Part shown: positions 1-5,950 of the stretch, in pieces
Layout: each line of letters opens with the position of its first letter
How positions within the stretch are numbered: the stretch's first letter is position 1
Assembly: GCA_024763115.1 (NCBI GenBank)
Contig: JANTGB010000085.1
Coordinates: forward strand, 1 to 8,283
Source of the DNA: Desulfobulbaceae bacterium
Lineage (GTDB): Bacteria; Desulfobacterota; Desulfobulbia; Desulfobulbales; SURF-16
DNA length: 8,283 bases
Direction: 5' to 3'
Translations under genes and position numbers: made by a program
Notes under the pieces: model-generated
Told to the model about the DNA's origin: nothing
Database searches by the model: none
Seen by the model: only the letters and a program-made list of their open reading frames with translations

Positions 1-185
1 ATAGCACCAGTATGCTGCGCAGGCACAAATGAACAAATCTAAGGCACTGGTAAACGCTTAGAGACTTAAATATTGCAAAGATTTACTCCCTGCTGAATGG
101 TTACAAAAAGTCAATCGTTATGCTCTCTTTTTTCCCTTGATTATCTTATCTGCGGCAAAGGGAGCAGCCCCTGCTTAATCTTTAT
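1..185. other. Unassigned left edge, no supportable gene
   Basis: I see no gene here. Plus-strand frame 1 is open from the window edge to a TAA at 40-42 (13 codons), which could be the tail of a gene outside the window but is too short to judge. The stretch is AT-rich. It contains TGAATGGTTAC at 94-104, a 9-of-11 match to the TGAGTAGTTAC end of the dispersed repeats at 186-296 and 1384-1495, so a worn or truncated relative of that repeat may lie here. Confidence 0.4.
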
Positions 186-296
186 CAGGAGCCCGTAGGA
201 GCCTACCTGCAGGCGATCATTGCTGAGCTGCCTGAGGCCTCTTTTTCCAAGCCGAGTCTTGGAAAAAGCTCAGGCGCTTAGCCCATGAGTAGTTAC
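186..296 (+). repeat. Dispersed intergenic repeat, copy A, with long hairpin
   Basis: This 111-bp stretch matches 1384-1495 at about 98 of 112 aligned columns (13 mismatches and one gap, counted by eye). Both copies begin CAGGAGCCCGTAGGAGC and end CCCATGAGTAGTTAC. Copy A folds well. CTTTTTCCAAG (241-251) pairs perfectly with CTTGGAAAAAG (258-268) around a 6-nt loop. Outside that, GCCTGAG (230-236) pairs with CTCAGGC (269-275), leaving a 4-nt bulge. There is no open reading frame. It could be a small non-autonomous mobile element, a REP/BIME-like sequence or a structured RNA. Strand is arbitrary. Confidence 0.8.
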
Positions 297-329
297 GATT
301 ATTTTGAGGATATAAAAATTTTCGGGACA

Positions 330-366
330 GATGGCTTTATAACCATCCCCTGGAATTTTCCCAGGG
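330..366. other. Two adjacent small hairpins
   Basis: GATGG (330-334) pairs with CCATC (343-347), and immediately next to it CCCTGG (348-353) pairs with CCAGGG (361-366). Read leftward, the first hairpin is followed after a few bases by GAAAATTTTT, so it might act as a weak back-up terminator behind the strong one at 408-435. The stems are only 5-6 bp and could be chance. Confidence 0.25.
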
Positions 367-407
367 CTGCTGGCGGCAAATGCCCTTAATCTCCAGAATT
401 TTTGCAC

Positions 408-435
408 AAAAAAAGCCCCTCCGACTGGAGGGGCT
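408..435 (-). terminator. Rho-independent terminator of the peroxiredoxin gene
   Basis: On the minus strand a perfect 9-bp GC-rich stem, AGCCCCTCC/GGAGGGGCT, closes a 4-nt loop (AGTC) and is followed directly by seven T residues (408-414 on the plus strand are all A). It lies 34 bp after the peroxiredoxin stop codon at 470-472. Geometry and orientation fit an intrinsic terminator ending that transcript. Confidence 0.92.
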
Positions 436-469
436 AAAGGGGAAAAAGGAGAGAGAGAAATGAAAATTT

Positions 470-1090
470 TTATTCCAGGGCCTCAAAAACATGGCCGACC
501 ATATCCGGGGAAGGGGTCAGGGTTTTGTCACCTTCTTCCCAGCGGGCCGGGCAGGCCTCAGCCGGATGGTTGGCGCCATAGACGCAGGCCTTTAACTTAC
601 GCAGGGTTTCAGCAATATTACGACCGACATTATAATAATTTACCTCAGAGGCAGCGAGTACCCCTTCAGGATTAATGATAAAGGTACCACGCAGAGCCAG
701 GCCGGTATTTTTGTCATAAACGCCAAATAGCCGGGAAACCTTGCGGGTAGGATCGGCCCCCATTATATATTTGGCATTGGCCAGCATTTTTTCATCATTT
801 TTCCAGGCCAGATGAGTAAACTGGGTATCAGTGCTGACGCTGATAACTTCGGCTCCGGCTGCCTTGAAATTTTCGTACTGATCTGCCAGATCAGCGTGTT
901 CCGTAGCTCAGACAAAGGTAAAATCGGCCGGATAAAAGAAAAGAACCGTCCATTTGCCGGCTTTTTTTAACTCTGCAAGTGAGATTTCAGCAAAAGTAAA
1001 CTCGGTTGGCAGATAAGTCTCCATTTTGAAATCTGCAACCTGTTGCCCTACCTGAATGCCATGATTATGACTGCTTGTACAATTACTCAT
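470..1090 (-). CDS. Selenocysteine-containing AhpC/2-Cys peroxiredoxin
   Basis: Thiol (here selenol) peroxidase that would reduce H2O2 or organic peroxides in the cytoplasm. Two same-frame segments (908-1090 and 470-907) join across a TGA at 908-910. Read-through gives 206 residues, close to the family norm of about 190-210. The TGA sits exactly where the peroxidatic Cys belongs: P54-A-D-F-T58-F-V-U61 matches the PxxxTxxC signature. Other family marks are the STDTQFTHLAW segment (86-96), the conserved Arg134 in LALRGTFIINP, and resolving Cys180 in EACPARW. Cys4 and Cys169 are extra. The usual Pro after the active-site residue is Ala (VUATE instead of VCPTE). The ATG start is fixed by AGGAGG 5 nt upstream. 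The gene is monocistronic, with its own operator and terminator. The reductant (thioredoxin, AhpF or other) is not in the window. The alternative is a Cys-to-stop nonsense mutation, but the intact downstream frame and the SECIS-like hairpin argue against it. Confidence 0.9.
877..910 (-). promoter_or_regulatory. selC-dependent recoding site: UGA selenocysteine codon plus candidate bacterial SECIS hairpin
   Basis: After the UGA (910-908) come 12 nt and then GCTGATCTGGCAGATCAGT (895-877). CTGATCT and AGATCAG form a perfect 7-bp stem, extended by a G-U wobble at the base, around a GGC apical loop. The loop begins 20 nt after the UGA. Bacterial SECIS elements are known to lie just behind the UGA inside the coding region, with a short apical loop that has a G in its first two positions and starts roughly 16-37 nt from the UGA. 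This hairpin meets all of those criteria. It would recruit SelB and Sec-tRNA, both encoded elsewhere. Confidence 0.82.
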
Positions 1091-1095
1091 TTGAG

Positions 1096-1101
1096 CCTCC
1101 T
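1096..1101 (-). promoter_or_regulatory. Strong ribosome binding site of the peroxiredoxin gene
   Basis: AGGAGG on the minus strand, inside TCAGGAGGCTCAA, lies 5 nt before the ATG at 1090-1088. It fixes that start and shows that the short upstream half before the UGA is an actively translated gene start. Confidence 0.85.
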
Positions 1102-1118
1102 GAGTTTATGATTAGTTT

Positions 1119-1133
1119 TAATAATTATTATCA
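1119..1133 (-). promoter_or_regulatory. Fur/PerR-family operator (7-1-7 box)
   Basis: The minus strand reads TGATAATAATTATTA, an inverted repeat of 7-1-7 form. It matches the known Fur 7-1-7 consensus TGATAATnATTATCA at 13 of 14 fixed positions and the PerR consensus TTATAATnATTATAA at 12 of 14. It lies about 28 bp before the start codon and over the likely -10 region, a position suited to repression. For a peroxiredoxin, PerR is the natural guess, but the bases do not separate PerR from Fur. The region is AT-rich, so chance resemblance is possible. Confidence 0.6.
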
Positions 1134-1158
1134 TAAAGTTTTATTTTTGTAAAGTGAA
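1130..1158 (-). promoter_or_regulatory. Candidate sigma-70 promoter of the peroxiredoxin gene
   Basis: On the minus strand TTCACT (1158-1153, 4 of 6 to TTGACA) is followed after 17 nt by TATGAT (1135-1130, 5 of 6 to TATAAT). A competing reading is TTTACA (1153-1148) with GATAAT (1132-1127) at a short 15-nt spacing. Either way the -10 overlaps the Fur/PerR box, so the two elements support each other. The AT-richness of the region limits confidence. Confidence 0.4.
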
Positions 1159-1342
1159 AAAGTTTTTTCAGGTAAAATCCTGATAGATTTTAGCAGTCGG
1201 CCCCTGGTAAATAAAGAAAAAATCCGTGATCGGAATGAAAGTTATAAATAGTTGTGGAAGCAATATCAACTAGATGATAAAAGATACTTAGGCGCTTAAA
1301 ACCATTGTCTAAACAATTTTTTGTTTTGATTTTTAAATCTCA
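1159..1342. other. Divergent intergenic stretch without a clear element
   Basis: This is the left part of the 1091-1509 gap between the divergent peroxiredoxin and dikinase-like genes. I find no open frame and no convincing rightward promoter for the large gene. A weak hairpin, ATTGT-CTAA-ACAAT (1304-1317), followed by a T-run to 1322 resembles a minimal rightward terminator, but its stem is only 5 bp and AT-rich. Confidence 0.35.
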
Positions 1343-1416
1343 GATCGCCTGCGGGCAGGCTTCTACAGAGCCCGAGTTTCTTGCAGGAGCCCGTAGGAGC
1401 TTGCCTGCAGACGATC
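1343..1416. repeat. Long imperfect inverted repeat overlapping repeat copy B
   Basis: The 24-nt arm 1343-1366 is the reverse complement of 1393-1416 at 20 of 24 positions, separated by 26 nt. The arms begin and end with GATC. The right arm is part of the repeat shared with copy A, but the left arm has no counterpart upstream of copy A. So either copy B is the fuller version of the element or copy A has lost its 5' part. As RNA it would form a strong stem-loop. Confidence 0.75.
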
Positions 1417-1495
1417 ATTAGTCGAGCTGCCGGAGGCCTCTTTTTCCAAGCGAAGTCTTGAAAAAAGCATAGACGCTTACCCCATGAGTAGTTAC
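1384..1495 (+). repeat. Dispersed intergenic repeat, copy B
   Basis: This 112-bp copy matches 186-296 in the same orientation, with identical ends. Its inner hairpin is weaker: CTTTTTCCAAG (1440-1450) pairs with CTTGAAAAAAG (1457-1467) with one mismatch, and the outer 7-bp stem of copy A is lost. The copy ends only 23 bp before the ATG at 1519 of the dikinase-like gene, so it probably supplies that gene's 5' untranslated region. Confidence 0.8.
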
Positions 1496-1518
1496 TTACT
1501 ATCTTTTAATTGAAATCC

Positions 1519-4500
1519 ATGAAAAAAATAGAATCAGACGCATTAAAGGCTAATCTCCGGGAAACCGCAGTTGAAGAAGTAGTTGTGGCCCCGGAAATGC
1601 TGGTGTTAAGCGAGATTGTCGCTGACATGAAAGGCATTCGTAATTCAATAGATAATTTGCTTTATGAGGTTCACCACCCATATCGAAACTGGAACCTGAT
1701 TATCCCCAGATTGCGGGCCTTTGTTTTAAAAAATGCCGCTCTTTATCAGAAACATGACAGAGGGCCCGAGGCCTTCAGCCGTTTTACCGATATCTTCTTT
1801 AAGGCCCTGGATGAGTCGCGGAAAAATCACACCCTGCTCGGCCTGATCATGGAGTCCCAGCTCGCCTACATTGATAAAATCGTCACCATGGATCCAGCCT
1901 CTATTACCCGCTTTGCCGGGGCCTTTGCCGACTGTTTCGACCGGCTGTTTCGCCTTGATGACCGGATAATCATGTTTATGGTTCAGGGCCGTCATCCCAT
2001 GAAAAAAATAGCCTCATTTCTGCTCGATTTCAGCCGGAAGAACCGGAAAAGCGGCATGGCTTATGACCTGCGGCCTGTGGGCCGGCTAATGCAGCGGGTG
2101 CTGATTTTAAACTATGAATACTGGCTGGCCGAGGATGATCCCCTACCCTGGTTTTTCGAGCAATGTGACTTAATGTGTCACGACTGGCATGCCGGCCGCC
2201 TCTTTAATGCTGTTTCTCATGCTGAACTGCGGAAACATCTTGCCATTGTAAAAAATATTGATATCGATTCCTCCCCGGATAAACTTGCCGATATACTCAA
2301 GCTTCCAGCCCACATGGATCTGGTGCGGCTCTACAGGGAAATACCGGAAAAACTTTCGGAATTACAACAAAAACAAGCCGATACTACCCAAAATGATGAT
2401 ATAGACCGCTTTGCTGAAAACCGGAAACTGTTTTTCCTTTTCCGTATTATGAATACCAGAGGTCTTTATCTGATTCATGAAGATACCCTGCGCGAGATTA
2501 ACCGCAGCCTGGTCAACCTGATTCGCCGCCAGACCTTTGAGGAAATAAAATCATTTCTTCTTACCACCCTGCAGCTTTTAAAGGCCAATGTCCGCAGGTA
2601 TCCCCACACATCCATGCAGTGCATCCAAGTGCTGGGCACAGAGGTATTCAAGCGGGGCAACAGCCGCCTGGTCGAAACTTTTCTCTGGGAAGTTGTTCGT
2701 TTCGGCTTTCAATACGCCAATGTTATCGGGGTTGACGAGGACTGGCAGCCTATTACCAATCCCGCCCATCTGGCCAACATCAGGGTCTGGCTTAACCTGA
2801 TCATGCAGGAACCAAAATGGTGTTCCATCCTTTTTTCCGCCCTGATTATTAATCTCCACATTTCCGGCACCTGCGTTAAGGATACGGATCTTTTTCAACG
2901 CGATATAACCAAGCTCCTTAACCATCCTATTGAGCCTGTTTATAATCTGGTCAAGCAATTCGCCAAAATAATGCCGGTTTTTTTTAATGAAATCGGGGCG
3001 GAAGGACAACTGAGAGAGGTTTCCACCGAGATTGACGAAATCCATAAGCGTCAGGATTTCCTGATTCATTTTCTCCGTAAGCAGAGCCATGTGGAAAGTT
3101 CAAATCTCATTGTCGGTTTTATCCAGGCAATTATTGTTTTCTGGCAGACCAGGGACAAGAAAGTTTTAAAAGAGTACCTGCCCGATGAGGTTTTAAGTCA
3201 GATCAGCGTTAAAGGATTGTTTATTGACGATCTTCATGTTCTGGTAAACCGGGCCTTTGCCCTGGAGCAGATTAACAGTGTCAATGATCTGCTGGACTGG
3301 GATCAGGAGCTAATTAAGGGCTTTCTTGATCAGCAGCGTGATCTTAAACCGGTCGAACTGAAGCGCTTTTTCCTGTTGATCAGGATGTATAAGCTGCTGG
3401 ATCAAAAATATAATCTCAGTCTCCGGGCAATGCGCCACCAGCTTGAGCAGGCCATAATCGCCGGTTTCCCGGAAATGGAGCAGCTGCTTACTGATCTTGA
3501 AACCTGTGACACCTTTCATTGCCTGACCTCGCTGCTTGCCGCCCTGGAGAAATTAAAAACCGTTATTTTAAGCCCGGACATTTTCGAGGTCAGGGAAGAT
3601 ATCTATTATAAACGTCATATAGCAGTTGATATTCCCTCTGTCTATGGCCGTTACAGCGAGAAGAAATTTGACGCCCTGGGTCTGACCTTCCGTCTCGAAG
3701 GACTGGCTAACATCTACCTGGAAAAACTGCCGGCAACAGTAAATCTCTCTTTTATTACCAAGGCGACCTTTTTAAGAATCGTCAGATGTCTACGCCTTTA
3801 TATCAGGGCTCTGGAGATAGACGGCATTGTCAGCCGCCGCCTGGACACATATGTCTCCCTGTTAACCAGTTCGCTTGGTATAAAGCGCTTTTCCTATACT
3901 CAATATCTCGATATCTGCCGGGGACTTTCCGAAGGGGTAAAGGATGTTATTTACGCCTATTACACCAATATCCACCAGAATAATCTTTCTATCATAATTC
4001 CCCAGATCGGCCCGGAAAACCTGCTGGCCAAATACCGTAATCTCTGGCATCAGGCTCCGGATAATCCGGAGCTGCCTACCAAAGACAGTGTCCATAGTCT
4101 CTCTGAAGCCTTTCTTCGAGACCTTATCGCCACAACATTCGGTCTCCAGCATCTTGATAATTTCATTACCAGGATTTCCCAGACTCTGGAACAGCAACGC
4201 GAAGTACTTGATGAAAAAAGTCTTGATCTCTTGATGAGCTACAATCCTGAAAAAGTTATTCATCTGCTCCATCAGCGCAATCCCCTGGCCAATAATCTGA
4301 TTCTCCTCGGCAATAAGGGTTACAATCTTACCCTGCTATCCGGCTATGACAAGCCTGTTCCTCCCGGCTTTATTATTACTACGGAAATCTTCCGCTGCCG
4401 GCGGGTGGTTCGCAATTTTTTTAAGGCCAGGGACGAGTTTATGCAGCAAGTCCGCCATTCCATGAATCTCCTTGAAAAAAGAACCGGCCGGATTTTTGGT

Positions 4501-5787
4501 GATCCGGACAACCCTCTGCTGGTCTCAGTGCGCAGTGGAGCCGCTATCTCCATGCCCGGGATGATGGCGACAATTCACAATGTCGGTCTCAATCAGGATA
4601 TCGTTGAAGGATTTGCCACAGCCACAGGAAAGGAGTATCTGGCCTGGGACAATTACCGCCGTTTTCTTCAGTCCTGGGCCATGACCATGGGACTTGAACG
4701 AGAAATTTTTCAGAGGTTGATGGATGAGGCAAAGGCCAGGTATAAAGTTACCGTCAAAAGCCAGTTTACCGCCGCTCACATGAAGGAACTCGCCTTGAAT
4801 TATCAAAGAAAAATTGATGGACTGGGCATTAATATTCCTGATGATCCCTGGCGGCAGCTTACCGGTGCCGTGGAAATGGTTCTCCGTTCCTGGGACGCGC
4901 CCAAGACCAGAGGATATCGCAGTTTAATGGATGTCTCCGATTCCTGGGGCACTGCTGTTATTATTCAGGCTATGGTCTTCGGCAACCTGAGCCGTAACTC
5001 CGGCAGTGGCGTGGTCTTTACCGCTCATCCCTACCGTAAGGTGCGTCGGGTGGCTCTCTGGGGCGATTATGCCTGTGGCGATCAGGGTGAGGATATAGTC
5101 GGCGGCCTGGTAACCACCTATCCCATTTCCATCGAGCAGGCGGAGATTGACGGGCGGCCGGTTGCTTATGCTCTTGAGGAAAAATCGCCTGAAATTTACA
5201 AGGAGCTTCTGGAAATTGCCAGGGATCTGGTTTACGAGAAACGCTGGAATCCCCAGGAAATCGAATTTACCTTTGAAGGCCCGAAACGTTCCGATCTTTA
5301 TATTCTTCAGACCAGGGATATGATTACCATCAAGAAAAAAGAACGTTTTCACGTTTTTACCGATAAGGCGGAAAACAGCGATGATTTTCTCGGCAAGGGT
5401 ATCGGGGTAAGCGGCAGCGCCTTATCAGGCAGGGCTGTCTTCAGTGAGGAGAATATTAATGCCTTGCGCCGGGAAGATCCGGATTCTCCGCTTATCCTTA
5501 TCCGCCAAGACACGGTGCCGGAGGATATTCGGGAAATTTCTCTGGCTGACGGTCTGCTCACTGCCCGGGGCGGACAGACTTCCCATGCAGCCGTTGTTAC
5601 CCTGCGCCTGGAAAAAACCTGCGTGGTTGGCTGCCGGGCGCTACATGTCTACGAAACCGGAGAATATTGCCTGGTCAGTGGTCATAAGATCAAATTCGGG
5701 GATCCTATCAGTATTGATGGGAGAAAAGGCCTTTTTCTCAAAGGAGTGCATCCTACTGAGGAGCAGGTTCATATTTTGCCGATTTGA
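1519..5787 (+). CDS. Large PPDK-like phosphotransferase lacking the PEP/pyruvate barrel
   Basis: The protein is 1422 residues from the ATG at 1519; a TTG at 1510 would add three. Neither start has a visible Shine-Dalgarno. Residues 1 to ~900 match no family I recognise; they look soluble and mostly helical, with no signal peptide or clear membrane segment. From ~925 the protein follows pyruvate phosphate dikinase: GNKG (931-934), PVPPGF (946-951), SVRSGA (1003-1008), MPGMM (1012-1016), DSWGTAV (from 1141), then IEFTFE and LYILQTR with Glu1249, Gln1264 and Arg1266 at the ATP-grasp catalytic positions. The phosphohistidine domain carries TARGGQTSHAAVV (1348-1360), with His1356 the expected phosphoryl carrier. 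The protein ends ~65 residues later, so the C-terminal PEP/pyruvate TIM barrel of true PPDK (~870 residues) is absent. By family knowledge ATP should phosphorylate His1356; what accepts the phosphate next is unknown. The N-terminal part or a separate protein may do so, as in rifampin phosphotransferase-like variants. No terminator is evident in 5788-5950. Confidence 0.88.
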   Translation: MKKIESDALKANLRETAVEEVVVAPEMLVLSEIVADMKGIRNSIDNLLYEVHHPYRNWNLIIPRLRAFVLKNAALYQKHDRGPEAFSRFTDIFFKALDESRKNHTLLGLIMESQLAYIDKIVTMDPASITRFAGAFADCFDRLFRLDDRIIMFMVQGRHPMKKIASFLLDFSRKNRKSGMAYDLRPVGRLMQRVLILNYEYWLAEDDPLPWFFEQCDLMCHDWHAGRLFNAVSHAELRKHLAIVKNIDIDSSPDKLADILKLPAHMDLVRLYREIPEKLSELQQKQADTTQNDDIDRFAENRKLFFLFRIMNTRGLYLIHEDTLREINRSLVNLIRRQTFEEIKSFLLTTLQLLKANVRRYPHTSMQCIQVLGTEVFKRGNSRLVETFLWEVVRFGFQYANVIGVDEDWQPITNPAHLANIRVWLNLIMQEPKWCSILFSALIINLHISGTCVKDTDLFQRDITKLLNHPIEPVYNLVKQFAKIMPVFFNEIGAEGQLREVSTEIDEIHKRQDFLIHFLRKQSHVESSNLIVGFIQAIIVFWQTRDKKVLKEYLPDEVLSQISVKGLFIDDLHVLVNRAFALEQINSVNDLLDWDQELIKGFLDQQRDLKPVELKRFFLLIRMYKLLDQKYNLSLRAMRHQLEQAIIAGFPEMEQLLTDLETCDTFHCLTSLLAALEKLKTVILSPDIFEVREDIYYKRHIAVDIPSVYGRYSEKKFDALGLTFRLEGLANIYLEKLPATVNLSFITKATFLRIVRCLRLYIRALEIDGIVSRRLDTYVSLLTSSLGIKRFSYTQYLDICRGLSEGVKDVIYAYYTNIHQNNLSIIIPQIGPENLLAKYRNLWHQAPDNPELPTKDSVHSLSEAFLRDLIATTFGLQHLDNFITRISQTLEQQREVLDEKSLDLLMSYNPEKVIHLLHQRNPLANNLILLGNKGYNLTLLSGYDKPVPPGFIITTEIFRCRRVVRNFFKARDEFMQQVRHSMNLLEKRTGRIFGDPDNPLLVSVRSGAAISMPGMMATIHNVGLNQDIVEGFATATGKEYLAWDNYRRFLQSWAMTMGLEREIFQRLMDEAKARYKVTVKSQFTAAHMKELALNYQRKIDGLGINIPDDPWRQLTGAVEMVLRSWDAPKTRGYRSLMDVSDSWGTAVIIQAMVFGNLSRNSGSGVVFTAHPYRKVRRVALWGDYACGDQGEDIVGGLVTTYPISIEQAEIDGRPVAYALEEKSPEIYKELLEIARDLVYEKRWNPQEIEFTFEGPKRSDLYILQTRDMITIKKKERFHVFTDKAENSDDFLGKGIGVSGSALSGRAVFSEENINALRREDPDSPLILIRQDTVPEDIREISLADGLLTARGGQTSHAAVVTLRLEKTCVVGCRALHVYETGEYCLVSGHKIKFGDPISIDGRKGLFLKGVHPTEEQVHILPI

Positions 5788-5950
5788 TATCCGGCCATCC
5801 TGAAGAATTACTCTTTTAAAGTCTGCGCTTTACATGTGCCTGATATGCGGAGTTTATGGCCGAATGAACGCCGGTCTGAATTACACCTTAGATCTACTAA
5901 TTTTTTTGAGTGAGCCCTTAGCTGTTTTCGTATTCCTCGCAAGAAAAATT

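Noticed and set aside
908..1090. Peroxiredoxin read as a pseudogene or as two small genes (60 and 105 residues)
   Set aside because: The break is a single TGA at the catalytic Cys codon, the frame is unchanged across it, the downstream half is fully conserved, and a SECIS-like hairpin follows. A lone 60-residue fragment ending before the active site would make no functional sense.
1304..1322. Rightward intrinsic terminator
   Set aside because: The stem is only 5 AT-rich base pairs and no upstream rightward gene needs it.
186..1495. CRISPR array or insertion-sequence ends
   Set aside because: There are only two copies, 1.2 kb apart, with a normal gene between them, in direct rather than inverted orientation, and no transposase or regular spacers.
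2578..3090. 170-codon open frame on the minus strand
   Set aside because: It lies wholly antisense to the large dikinase-like gene, has no family resemblance, and looks like a shadow frame. The same applies to the other antisense frames between 1726 and 5561.
5788..5950. Bidirectional terminator between the convergent genes
   Set aside because: I searched both strands of this 163-bp gap. There is a T-run near 5901-5907, but no stable GC-rich stem precedes it on either strand, so I do not call one.
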